Source: an uncultured Muribaculaceae bacterium
Lineage (GTDB): Bacteria > Bacteroidota > Bacteroidia > Bacteroidales > Muribaculaceae
DNA: 64,000 nt
Assembly: GCA_934663645.1 (NCBI GenBank)
Contig: CAKUKR010000001.1
Location: 1 to 64,000 of the forward strand
Direction: 5' to 3'
Shown: piece after piece, positions 16,999 through 25,370 of the stretch
How positions within the stretch are numbered: the first letter of the stretch is position 1
Layout: each line of letters starts with the position of its first letter
Made by a program: the position numbers and the translations under genes
The notes under the pieces: model-generated
Database searches by the model: none
Told to the model about the DNA's origin: nothing
Seen by the model: the letters and a program-made list of their open reading frames with translations, nothing else

Positions 16999-18498
16999 TT
17001 ATCGTATGATAAGTTTGCGGCCGCCCACAATATACATGCCAGCGGGCAATGATGCCACCTCATCGGCAGTGGCGGCGCGGCGCACGAGGATGCCAGTGGC
17101 GGTGTACACATCGGCAGGATATGCCTCGGTGTCGGCTGCCACGCCCTCAACGCCGCCAACAGCCTCGCGTATGAACTGGTCAAACCATGCGGCATACTCG
17201 TTGAGGTGAGTCGTGACGCGGGAATATGCCCAGTCGATGTTTACCACATCATACGAGGGCCATATCTTGCCGTTCACCAGGTATGCGGCGCGGGTCTGTG
17301 CATAGAAGCGGTCAACGAAATCGCGTACCTTTACAAGATAGTCAGGATAGAACTTCTCCCACTCCTCAAGGACGATGCGGCGGAACTCGTTGTACTTCCA
17401 CAGTTCGGCAATCCATGTAGGCAGCGGCAACTTTTCACCTGAGCCTCCATGATATCGCTCCCTTTCTTCCCAAAACGGTCCTTTGCGGACACCCGGCTCC
17501 CAAGTCCATTCGGAGTCCCATATCGGGCCGAAAGTCCATTTGCCGCCGGCCGGGTGGTACATATAGGTGCTGCCGTAGAACGCATCGTAGTTGCACGAGA
17601 CCTCCTGCACTATGTAGTAGCGTGCGAGTGAGGTCAAGTCGAACCAGTCCTGCCAGTCGGACGTGAGTTTGTCAGGATTGTAGACAGCATGAGTCGCGCC
17701 TGTCATCTGTTCGGTAATCCACTGCAACTGCTCATCTGACATCACTTCAGGGGTTTTGATGGTAAACCGGCTTCTTTTCCCAGCCTCCGTTCCATAATAA
17801 TTTTGATAAACCCTTATTTGCGGAGAGTCCTGAGTATTATCAATCTCCACGAGCCAGCCGTCGTCAATGGTTGCCGGGTCGGTGTTGTTCTCGGGCTGCT
17901 CGTTGATTTCGAGCCGTCCCTCGTCGATGCGGACAGTCTCGGAAAAGGCGTAGACACCTACGTTGACACCGTTCAGCACTACCTCGACAGGGTAAGAGCG
18001 CGGCACCCAGCCAAGGCCGATGACACGCGCCATCTCGTATGCCGTCTCGCCTTGGATGTAAAGCTGCGTAGGAGGATGGGCGATCAGCGCGAAATGCTTG
18101 CTCTTCGGGAAGCCGAACGGTTTCTGCTTCTTGGTGAACTTCAGCTTGAACGGCTTCTTGCTCATCTGCCATGAGCTGTTGCCTCGGCCGCGTATCTGCA
18201 GCGTTATAGGCTCATCGGCAGAGCCGAGGGCGTCCACACCCTCCGCACCCATCGGGTCTATCCAAAGGGTAGCGTTGAGGTATTCCTCTTTGCTCACTAC
18301 TGGCGCGCCGCCCTCGGTGTTGACATACACCACCGGCAGAGTGCCGGAGACAGGCTGTGCAATGGGTTCATTATCGTTGTCTGGGTTGTCAGGATAAGAG
18401 CCGGGGCGTTCGACGGATTGGGCGTGCAGCAGCGGCGCTGCCGCCAGACAGGCGGCCAAGGACAATGCCTTGACCACCTTCAGTCGGTTGAAAATCAT
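16999..18498 (-). CDS. secreted CotH-family protein (spore-coat-H-like kinase fold) with C-terminal sorting domain
   Basis: 499 residues with a signal peptide (A-L-S-L-A-A-C-L-A-A-A-P-L-L-H-A). CotH signature R-G-R-G-N-S-S-W-Q at about 95-105 followed by K-K-P-F-K-L-K-F, then the later kinase-like core with W-L-V-E-I-D-N and W-D-S-E-W-T-W. CotH proteins are atypical kinases phosphorylating extracellular proteins in spore formers; in Bacteroidota they are common secreted proteins of unknown substrate. The C-terminus (L-P-A-G-M-Y-I-V-G-G-R-K-L-I-I-R) is a Por/T9SS-like sorting signal. Last gene of the minus-strand train, 54 bases after the endonuclease I stop. Whether it belongs functionally to the nuclease locus is open. 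Confidence 0.82.
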   Translation of the reverse strand: MIFNRLKVVKALSLAACLAAAPLLHAQSVERPGSYPDNPDNDNEPIAQPVSGTLPVVYVNTEGGAPVVSKEEYLNATLWIDPMGAEGVDALGSADEPITLQIRGRGNSSWQMSKKPFKLKFTKKQKPFGFPKSKHFALIAHPPTQLYIQGETAYEMARVIGLGWVPRSYPVEVVLNGVNVGVYAFSETVRIDEGRLEINEQPENNTDPATIDDGWLVEIDNTQDSPQIRVYQNYYGTEAGKRSRFTIKTPEVMSDEQLQWITEQMTGATHAVYNPDKLTSDWQDWFDLTSLARYYIVQEVSCNYDAFYGSTYMYHPAGGKWTFGPIWDSEWTWEPGVRKGPFWEERERYHGGSGEKLPLPTWIAELWKYNEFRRIVLEEWEKFYPDYLVKVRDFVDRFYAQTRAAYLVNGKIWPSYDVVNIDWAYSRVTTHLNEYAAWFDQFIREAVGGVEGVAADTEAYPADVYTATGILVRRAATADEVASLPAGMYIVGGRKLIIR

Positions 18499-18552
18499 GC
18501 TAATAAATTTGCTGTGGATGAATTATATCGTATTGAGGATAAGATTTTCGGG

Positions 18553-20175
18553 TCAGCGCACCACCACCTTTGAGGCGGACAGACCGTCGGAGTATGTGAC
18601 GATATACACGCCCGGGGCTACCGTCAGCGTGATGTCGCCGGCGAGCGAGCCGGAAGCCACGCGGCGGCCGGCCATGTCATAGACAGCGGCGGAGGACACG
18701 GGAGTGCCTCCCGCTGTGATGCAGAGCATGCCGTGAGCCGGAGAATATGCGGTCGCGGAGTAGACGACAGACGACATTTCGTCCACTCCCACATTCTTGC
18801 GGCGTGTCACCTCGAGGTTGTCGATTTCCCATGTGCCGGAAACAGCGTCGGTCGAGACATAGTGGAAACCGATCTCGATTTCCTTGCCCACGAATGGGGT
18901 CAGGTCAATGTCGCCGGCATCGATGAACTTCCAGCTTGTGCCTTCGCACATGTTGGGTATCTCCACCGTCTGCCATTCGCCGCCCGCCTCGCGCACGCCC
19001 AGCGAGCAGCTTGAGGCGAACGTCTCGGCGTCGTTGAACTTGTTGCCGGCATGGCGGAACTTCATGGCGGCAGCGGCACTCTCCGTCAGGTCGAGGACAG
19101 GGGAAATCGCCCAAGCGTCAGCCGCATGGCACTTGCCGTTGTAGTACGCGCCGCCCACCAGGCCGTAGCGGTCGTCGATCTTCCAGATATAGGATGCGTC
19201 AGAAGGCATCGACACGTTGTCGTAAGTGAATTTCTCGAAGCCGGAAGTCTTGTCAGCCTGCAGTATGACCTCGTCAGTATCGGGATCCGGGTCCGGATCG
19301 GGATCGGGATCCGGGTCCGGGTCAACCGAACCAGTAGTGCTGAACGCCTCGTTCTGCTTGCTGCCCCAGATATATTCCGCCAGTTCGGGGTAGTCGATAA
19401 ACGGATTGCGGTTGCCCTGAATCTTGTATATCTCCTCGTTGCGGTTTCGCTCCTTGTCGTCCACAGGGTCATTCTTGGCCCATTCGAGCAGCATGGTGTA
19501 TGCCCAGGGGCGCAGCGAGGGGTATGAGCTGCCGTCAAACATGAAGTTGCGGTCAGTCTGCGTCGCGCTCCAGTTAATGTCGTCATAGATGGTGAACATG
19601 TAGAAGTAGGTGCGGGCAAAGTCCCCCTTGTACTCGTCAGCCGGCTCAAAGACCCATGACGCGCCGCCGCAAGAGCCGCTTGCCGGGCTGCCGACAGTGG
19701 TGACGCCGTTGGTCCATTTCACCGTCGCCACTATGCCGAGGGGATAGTTGGCCTTGCGGTTGTTAGCCTCCGAGTCCGAGGGGTTCAGGTGGAACAGGTC
19801 GCAGTATGCGGCGTTCTTGGTCTTGCCCCACCATGAGTTGGGGACAGAGTGCTCTATGTTCATTCCGCCGTGTCCGCCGGATACAGACACATTGTTGTCG
19901 CTGTACATGTCCCACCACACCTTCTGTCCATTGACTGTGCGCACGTCGGTCTGCCGGAAAGCGTCCCACGTGTCATCGCCATACGAAACCTGTCTGTGGC
20001 TTGCGGCAGCAGATTTGGCAGCAGCCTTTAGGGCAGACTGCTTCTTCCCCTCGAGTGCAGAATAGTACCCACTCGGGATTGCCGCCGACACCGTCAGGCA
20101 AGTGGCTGACAGCACAACGGCAGCTGAGATGAGAGAAATAACTTTATTCATATTGAAAATGTCTTTTGTTTTCAT
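18553..20175 (-). CDS. secreted endonuclease I with choice-of-anchor J-like module and sorting domain
   Basis: 540 residues. Signal peptide after M-N-K-V-I-S-L-I; the ATG at 20151 is an equally good start. The endonuclease I (EndA/NucM) domain spans about 30-270 and includes W-W-D-M-Y-S-D-N and the metal/catalytic segment I-E-H-S-V-P-N-S-W-W-G, then L-F-H-L-N-P-S-D, all typical of extracellular DNases of this family. A (Pro-Asp)7 linker (DNA repeat at 19280-19325) leads to a choice-of-anchor J-like jelly roll (about 310-470) that closely resembles the one in the lipoprotein at 24318-25334. The C-terminal sorting domain ends S-K-V-V-V-R. Separated from the upstream paralogue by only 4 bases. 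Predicted surface or extracellular DNase. Confidence 0.9.
   Translation of the reverse strand: MKTKDIFNMNKVISLISAAVVLSATCLTVSAAIPSGYYSALEGKKQSALKAAAKSAAASHRQVSYGDDTWDAFRQTDVRTVNGQKVWWDMYSDNNVSVSGGHGGMNIEHSVPNSWWGKTKNAAYCDLFHLNPSDSEANNRKANYPLGIVATVKWTNGVTTVGSPASGSCGGASWVFEPADEYKGDFARTYFYMFTIYDDINWSATQTDRNFMFDGSSYPSLRPWAYTMLLEWAKNDPVDDKERNRNEEIYKIQGNRNPFIDYPELAEYIWGSKQNEAFSTTGSVDPDPDPDPDPDPDPDTDEVILQADKTSGFEKFTYDNVSMPSDASYIWKIDDRYGLVGGAYYNGKCHAADAWAISPVLDLTESAAAAMKFRHAGNKFNDAETFASSCSLGVREAGGEWQTVEIPNMCEGTSWKFIDAGDIDLTPFVGKEIEIGFHYVSTDAVSGTWEIDNLEVTRRKNVGVDEMSSVVYSATAYSPAHGMLCITAGGTPVSSAAVYDMAGRRVASGSLAGDITLTVAPGVYIVTYSDGLSASKVVVR
19280..19325 (-). repeat. in-gene tandem repeat encoding a Pro-Asp linker
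   Basis: About 46 bases of GGATCC/GGATCG/GGGTCC hexamer repeats encode alternating Pro-Asp between the nuclease and jelly-roll domains. Such repeats can vary in copy number by slippage without shifting frame when whole hexamers are changed. Confidence 0.8.
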
Positions 20176-20179
20176 TTGG

Positions 20180-21892
20180 TCAGAATACTGTCGTCTTGCA
20201 GGGGCGCAGAGCCTGGTCTGTCGTCACCACGTACACGCCGGCAGGGAGCGAGAACGTCTCGCCGCCGCATACTGAAGCGCGGTGCAGCACCAGCGTGCCG
20301 CTCATGTTGTAGACACGCAGGTTGGTATGCACGGTGTCGAGCAGCACCACGAAGCCGCCCTCTGCCGCTCCTATTGTCAGGGGCTGGTCGCCGTGGATGC
20401 CGACCACGCCGGCGCCGCCGGGAATGACGATGACGTTTGAGGGTTCGGAGAGGTATCCGAGGCGCGACGAGCGCACATAGTAGGACTCGGTCACATCTGG
20501 TGTGCGGCCGTATATGTCGAGGCTGTTGGTGTCGGAATTGAGTTCCTCGCTCTCCGTGTCGTCGCCGTCATAGCGCACTCGCGTCACCACATAGTTGTCT
20601 ATCACCTGAAGGGTGGCGTTCCAGTTGGCGGTATACGAATAGTCGGAGAGGTTAGTAGCGTCGGTTGCGGTGAGGGTTTCCAGTTCAGGCACGGGGAACG
20701 CCTTGCCGGAGAGGCTGACGTTGATCTGCTGCCCGAGCGGCAGTCCGCCGTCGTACAGCGTCAGGTTGGCATGGTGCTCACCCTCCGAAGTCGGGCGGTA
20801 GACTATGTTGAGCAGGAACGACTCGCCCTGGTTCAGCTGCAGAGCGGGTATTGTATTGGCAGAAACGGTGAACATGGTGCGGTCAGTGCCTGTGATGCGC
20901 ACAGAGAGGTTTGATGTCAGGTTGCTGCCGGCCACGGTGAGCTGCGCCGAGAGGGTCTTGCCGAGAGCCACATCGCCGAAAGCCAGCTCGTCGCCATTCT
21001 CGGGCGATGTCACCTCGGGGTCGCCGGTGAACGGAGGGGTTACCTGCCCGCCCTGGTCGGCGATATGGAACGTCTCCGTGGTGCGAGTGCCCCAGATGTA
21101 TTCCGCCAGCTCGGGAAAATCGATGAAAGGGTTGCGGTTGCCCTGCGCGTTCTGCACAGCGTCGTTGCGCACCTTCTCCTTCTCGTCCACCGGGTCCATT
21201 CGGCTCCATTGCAGGAGCATATCGACGGCCCATGTGCGGAGCGTGGGGTATGAGTTGGACTGGAACATGTAGTTGATAGCCCAGGGAAGGTCGTCATAGA
21301 CTGTAGCCATATAGAAAATGGCGCGGGCAAAATCGCCCTTGTAGCGGTCATCGGGCTCGAACACGTTGCCGCTGCCGCCGCCCATGCCGGTCTTGGCTGG
21401 GCCGATTTTCGACACGCCGTTGTCAAACGTGGTGCTGGCGCACTCGCCGAAGGCGTAGTTCAGCTTGGCCTGGTTTGCCGGCCCGTCAGAGGGGTAAAGG
21501 TTCCACAAGTCGCTGTAAGCGGGCGTGTAGTCAACGCTGCCGCTGCTCTTCCACCACGACTTTGGGACGGAGTGCTCACGCTGCATACGGTTGCGCGAGA
21601 AACTGCCGAGGGCGGACTCTCCGCCGCGTATCAAGTAGATGTTGTCGCTGTACATGTCCCACCAACGCTTGCTGCCGTTGTACAGGTCGGCATAAACGTC
21701 GGTGTACTGCCAGTATACGGGCAGCTGCTGGTAGATGAGCTGCGTGTGCGACTGGACACAGGCCTTGGCGGCAGCTTTCAGCTTGTCACGGCTCTTCCCC
21801 TCCATGGCGTCATAGTAGCCTTGGGGATATGCAGCCCATGCACAGCCGACAGCAGCGCAGAGAGCCAGTGCCAGCAATAAAAGTTTCTTCAT
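20180..21892 (-). CDS. secreted endonuclease I, second copy, with Ig-like region and sorting domain
   Basis: 570 residues; signal peptide M-K-K-L-L-L-L-A-L-A-L-C-A-A-V-G-C-A-W-A. The endonuclease I domain (about 25-275) has W-W-D-M-Y-S-D-N, R-E-H-S-V-P-K-S-W-W and L-W-N-L-Y-P-S-D-G, with a longer insert than the neighbouring copy. It is followed by Ig-like/FN3 modules (about 285-500) rather than the jelly roll of its paralogue, and a sorting-like C-terminus (L-P-A-G-V-Y-V-V-T). The two nucleases are alike enough to be an old tandem duplication but have exchanged their C-terminal halves. A strong hairpin lies just upstream (21926-21960). Predicted extracellular DNase. Confidence 0.9.
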   Translation of the reverse strand: MKKLLLLALALCAAVGCAWAAYPQGYYDAMEGKSRDKLKAAAKACVQSHTQLIYQQLPVYWQYTDVYADLYNGSKRWWDMYSDNIYLIRGGESALGSFSRNRMQREHSVPKSWWKSSGSVDYTPAYSDLWNLYPSDGPANQAKLNYAFGECASTTFDNGVSKIGPAKTGMGGGSGNVFEPDDRYKGDFARAIFYMATVYDDLPWAINYMFQSNSYPTLRTWAVDMLLQWSRMDPVDEKEKVRNDAVQNAQGNRNPFIDFPELAEYIWGTRTTETFHIADQGGQVTPPFTGDPEVTSPENGDELAFGDVALGKTLSAQLTVAGSNLTSNLSVRITGTDRTMFTVSANTIPALQLNQGESFLLNIVYRPTSEGEHHANLTLYDGGLPLGQQINVSLSGKAFPVPELETLTATDATNLSDYSYTANWNATLQVIDNYVVTRVRYDGDDTESEELNSDTNSLDIYGRTPDVTESYYVRSSRLGYLSEPSNVIVIPGGAGVVGIHGDQPLTIGAAEGGFVVLLDTVHTNLRVYNMSGTLVLHRASVCGGETFSLPAGVYVVTTDQALRPCKTTVF

Positions 21893-21925
21893 CAGTTGAA
21901 CGGATGTATTCTTGTTTCAGATTTA

Positions 21926-21960
21926 ATTCCCCGCTGCGGTGATGTCCGCAAGCGGGGAAT
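21926..21960 (-). promoter_or_regulatory. strong intercistronic hairpin before the endonuclease I pair
   Basis: Stem of 10 plus 4 bp (21926-21939 with 21946-21960, one bulged A) and a 6-nt loop in the 91-base gap between the DUF5689-type lipoprotein and the first endonuclease I. The following minus-strand sequence TAAATCTG is not a T-run, so it is more likely an mRNA processing or stability hairpin, or a partial attenuator, than a full terminator. Confidence 0.6.
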
Positions 21961-21983
21961 ATGTTCAGGACGGGGTCAACCCC

Positions 21984-24296
21984 TTATTTCACGAGGTAAA
22001 CCTCGAAGGTGTTGACGCGGTATGTTGCATTGAAGGCGAATGTCACGCTGCTTACGCCGGCGGTGGAAGTCCAGGTGACAGTATTGCCGTCGCGGGTGAC
22101 AGTGCCGGCATCGGCAGTGGGAGCGAGCGCACTGTTGGCGTTGCTGCCCTTCATGACAATCTTGGCGACCTTGCCTGAGGGCACTTTTATGGTCATGCCC
22201 GAGCCGTTGTAGAAGCGGACAGTCGGAGTGCCGGATGTCGCGGTTGACATGATGTTGTACCATGCAGTTGCGGTGCCGGTGCCTGAAGTGAATGTGAATG
22301 CGTAGTCGCCTATAGTGAAGCCGCGCAGGGGCTGCCAGCGTTCAGCCTGGCCATTTGACGAACCCTCCTTAGGCTCTTCAGCGTGATGCTCGCCGTCAAA
22401 GTTGGCAGCGTCGGCAGCCTTGAGGACTACTGCATCCTGCAGGTCAGGAGTCGGGCCGGGAGTCGGATCAGGGTCGGGAGTTACCGAGCCGCCGGTGGAC
22501 TTGCCGATGACCACGTTGTCTACGGCATACGTTGTGCTGTTGTCCTTGCCGCCGGCTGCGGAGTAGTACTTGAAGCCGACATATACGATGCCGCTGAACG
22601 CGCTGAGGTCAACCTCGCCGGACTTCACCCAGTCGCTGTAGCCGCTTGCCGGGGGTGTGGCAAGTGCCGGGCTCAGCTTGGTGAGCTGTGCGCTTGCGGG
22701 GTTGTCGGTAGTCATGACATATACCTCGAGATAGCAGTCGTTTGCAGAGTATGCAGCCTGCGAGTCGAAAGAAAGCACTTTCTTCTCTGATTTCGACAGG
22801 TCGATGGCAGGAGTGATGAGCCAGTTCTCATACGGGCCGCCAGTGGCAGTGCCCAGGTATGCGCTCACGTTAGCGAAATTGTTGTTGTTGAACGTCTTGA
22901 TGTACCAGCCGGAGAGGTTTCCCTTGACAGCAGCAAGCTTCCACCCCTTGGCGGTATAGTCGGCTATCTTGGAAGCCTCCTCGAAGTCGCAAGAGAGTGT
23001 GCCGGGAGCGTCGGTCACAGGGGGATTGGGATTGTCAACACCCTCGATGGTGAACTCGTCGGTCGTGCCAGCATTGCCGGTCACGCCGCCCATGCCCAGA
23101 AGGCGCGCGAATGTGCCACGGCAGGAGATGGCCTTGCCGTACACGCCGGGGTTGTCGAGCAGGTTGCCTGCGTTGCGGAACGCCGAGCCGCTCTTGAGTT
23201 CAACCACCACGCACTGCGTGTAGTCGCGGGTGTCGGCAGTCTCGCCGATGACGAGGTTGTTGTCCATGTCCACGTCCTTGCCCCAGATGATGTCCTCGTT
23301 TGAGGCCACGGCACTCACGCCGCCCTTGACAGCGCCGACGATGTAGCCCTTGACCCAGCCGGCCGCGCCGGTATCCTGGAGGCCGAGAGCCTCGCTGACG
23401 GTGTAGGGTTCATCCTTCTGGCCCTTGCCGCCGAACATCACGTCGGCCGTAGAGCGCAGCAGCAGCTGCCATGTGCCGTTGAAGTATGACAGCATGGCGC
23501 GGACAGTGCCGGTGCCTTTGGGGAGTGTCTGGTTATAGAATGTCGAGTAGCCCGAAGTGCGCACCACGATGGTGTTGCCGGCCTCATCGACCAGGTTGCG
23601 GTTCTCCGTCTTCTGATAAGTCGAGTAAGTGTTCTCGCCGCCCTGCTCGAAATGCACGTTGCGCAGCTCGACGAGCTGGCTCTGCATGGCACGTATGCCG
23701 GCATTGTCAGTAGGGAGGTCGGAGATTTTCATCACCGTGCAGTACATCCCCTCGGCGGGGGCTTCCTCGCCGTAGTTGATGTATGTCAGGTCGGTCGAGG
23801 GAAGGCCGTTGAGCTGCGTATGCTCCTCAAACTGCGGGTATATCATGAACGACACCTGCGGCGTGCCGTTGTATTCGCCGTAGCCGCCTATCTGCTCCAA
23901 GCCAGCATACTTGCCGATGTACAGGCCGGTAACGTCCATCACCACTTCCTGGCCTACGCGGTACTGGTTGTAGATGCTGTTCTGGTTGATAGAGATGGTT
24001 ATCGCGCCGGTAGCGTCCTGCAAGTAGAGCGACTTGTAGATGTTGCCCGAAGCGTCAGAGGAGATGACACGCCCCTTGATGATGTAGTTGGAGCCGTCAT
24101 CCTTCTGCGGACACTTGATGGCATAGTTGGTGTCGTCCTTCCACATCGCCTCCTTGAGGTCGGCGATAGTGGTGTTGGCCTGCCAAGTGGCGACAGGCTC
24201 CTGTATTCCGGGAGCGTCAAAGTCATCCTGACACGAAGCGAGTGCCGTGACCATGAGCAGCGAGGCTCCCAAATATGATAATCTTATTCTTTTCAT
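21984..24296 (-). CDS. lipoprotein with DUF5689- and DUF6359-type domains plus choice-of-anchor J-like module
   Basis: 770 residues. Lipobox A-S-C at about 20-22 (L-A-S-C-Q-D-D) marks an outer-membrane lipoprotein. The first domain (about 40-280) has the DUF5689 pattern I-I-K-G-R-V-I-S-S-D-A-S-G-N-I-Y-K-S-L-Y-L-Q-D; the second (about 295-410) has the DUF6359 pattern W-V-K-G-Y-I-V-G. Both read like OB-fold strands (V-x-G-x-V ... L-Q-D-x-x-G-x-I). A jelly-roll module (about 430-620) and a beta-rich C-terminal domain follow a Pro-Asp/Pro-Thr linker. Located between the DUF6359-type lipoprotein and the secreted nucleases; likely a surface ligand-binding protein working with the TonB receptor. Nucleic-acid binding is inference from the OB-like pattern and context. 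Confidence 0.78.
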   Translation of the reverse strand: MKRIRLSYLGASLLMVTALASCQDDFDAPGIQEPVATWQANTTIADLKEAMWKDDTNYAIKCPQKDDGSNYIIKGRVISSDASGNIYKSLYLQDATGAITISINQNSIYNQYRVGQEVVMDVTGLYIGKYAGLEQIGGYGEYNGTPQVSFMIYPQFEEHTQLNGLPSTDLTYINYGEEAPAEGMYCTVMKISDLPTDNAGIRAMQSQLVELRNVHFEQGGENTYSTYQKTENRNLVDEAGNTIVVRTSGYSTFYNQTLPKGTGTVRAMLSYFNGTWQLLLRSTADVMFGGKGQKDEPYTVSEALGLQDTGAAGWVKGYIVGAVKGGVSAVASNEDIIWGKDVDMDNNLVIGETADTRDYTQCVVVELKSGSAFRNAGNLLDNPGVYGKAISCRGTFARLLGMGGVTGNAGTTDEFTIEGVDNPNPPVTDAPGTLSCDFEEASKIADYTAKGWKLAAVKGNLSGWYIKTFNNNNFANVSAYLGTATGGPYENWLITPAIDLSKSEKKVLSFDSQAAYSANDCYLEVYVMTTDNPASAQLTKLSPALATPPASGYSDWVKSGEVDLSAFSGIVYVGFKYYSAAGGKDNSTTYAVDNVVIGKSTGGSVTPDPDPTPGPTPDLQDAVVLKAADAANFDGEHHAEEPKEGSSNGQAERWQPLRGFTIGDYAFTFTSGTGTATAWYNIMSTATSGTPTVRFYNGSGMTIKVPSGKVAKIVMKGSNANSALAPTADAGTVTRDGNTVTWTSTAGVSSVTFAFNATYRVNTFEVYLVK

Positions 24297-24317
24297 TGCT
24301 TGTAGTGTTAGAATGAC

Positions 24318-25334
24318 TTACTTGCCGGCATTGACCTTGATTGCGTCGATTTCCCATGAGCCGGCTATCTCGTCGGTTGACACGTAGTGGAAACCGAACT
24401 GTATCTTCTTGCCAGCGAATGATGTCAGGTCGACGTTGCCGGAATCGATGAATGTCCACGAAGTGCCTTCGCACATATTGGGCACGGCGACCATGGTCCA
24501 TTCGCCGCCGTCCTCGCGTACAGCCACAGTACAGCTTGCAGCGAAGTTAGCTGCCGACTCAAACTTGTTTCCGGCGTGGCGGAATGTCAGCACAGCCGAC
24601 TTGTAGCCGGTCAGGTCGATGGTCGGCGAAATAGCCCATGCCTCTGAAGCGTGGCACGAACCGCCGAAGAACGACGATGCCACAAGTCCGTACTTGGCAT
24701 CCACCTTCCATACGTATGTCGAACCGGAGGGGAGTACCACGTTCTCGAATGTGAAGGCATCAAGGCCAGACGACTTGTCAGCCTGGTATACCTGCTCGCC
24801 AGCTGGGACATCAGGTGTGTCGGGAGTTTCCTCCTCAATGCCGACCTTGTCCCAGTTGTATGCGCTGACGCTCTTGAAGCCGGCAGTGCCGAAATAGCGG
24901 GCTGCGCTGCCCTTGATAGTCACCTGCTTGCCCAAGTTAGCTGGGTTGTCAACGAGGTTGAGGGCAGCACGAGCGTCAGAGCCGCTCACGAGCTGCACGG
25001 GGACGCACTTGGTGATGTCACGCTCGTCGGGAGTGGCTGCCACAAGCATATTGGACGCCACTGTGGCGGGTGTCTCGAACTTGACATTTTCCACGGTGTA
25101 AGCGTTGGAAATGCTGGTGTCGATCCAGCCGACGATGTAGCCGGTCATCCACACGTTGTCGCCAGTGAACCCCTCGACCACCTGGCCCACGGAAACGGGG
25201 TTGTCCCACTTGCCCGAGCCGTAATCCTCCGGCACGATTACCGGGGGATACTCCTTGTCATCGCTGCACGAGGAGATGAACTGACCGCCCACCAACGCAA
25301 GTGCCAACGAAATGTATAATGCAATTTTCTTCAT
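24318..25334 (-). CDS. lipoprotein with DUF6359-type domain and choice-of-anchor J-like module
   Basis: 338 residues. Signal peptide with lipobox S-S-C (F-I-S-S-C-S-D-D). The N-terminal domain (about 45-165) follows the DUF6359 pattern: V-G-Q-V-V-E-G, W-M-T-G-Y-I-V-G-W, then L-N-L-V-D-N-P-A-N-L-G-K-Q-V-T-I-K-G. The C-terminal jelly roll (about 180-335) is nearly the same as the module in the endonuclease I at 18553-20175 (shared F-R-H-A-G-N-K-F and M-C-E-G-T-S-W). First lipoprotein after the receptor (36 bases), the slot that SusD occupies in a polysaccharide locus. Predicted surface binding protein; ligand unproven. Confidence 0.78.
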   Translation of the reverse strand: MKKIALYISLALALVGGQFISSCSDDKEYPPVIVPEDYGSGKWDNPVSVGQVVEGFTGDNVWMTGYIVGWIDTSISNAYTVENVKFETPATVASNMLVAATPDERDITKCVPVQLVSGSDARAALNLVDNPANLGKQVTIKGSAARYFGTAGFKSVSAYNWDKVGIEEETPDTPDVPAGEQVYQADKSSGLDAFTFENVVLPSGSTYVWKVDAKYGLVASSFFGGSCHASEAWAISPTIDLTGYKSAVLTFRHAGNKFESAANFAASCTVAVREDGGEWTMVAVPNMCEGTSWTFIDSGNVDLTSFAGKKIQFGFHYVSTDEIAGSWEIDAIKVNAGK

Positions 25335-25370
25335 TGTCTTAGTCGTTATTTGTTGTCATGCACACGGGGG

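Noticed and set aside
16999-18498. Calling the CotH-family gene a proven kinase of the nuclease locus
   Set aside because: Only position and the sorting C-terminus link it; kinase activity is known only for distant relatives.
19280-19325. Tandem repeat as a CRISPR-like or regulatory array
   Set aside because: The units are 6 bases, lie in frame inside an endonuclease I gene and encode a Pro-Asp linker.
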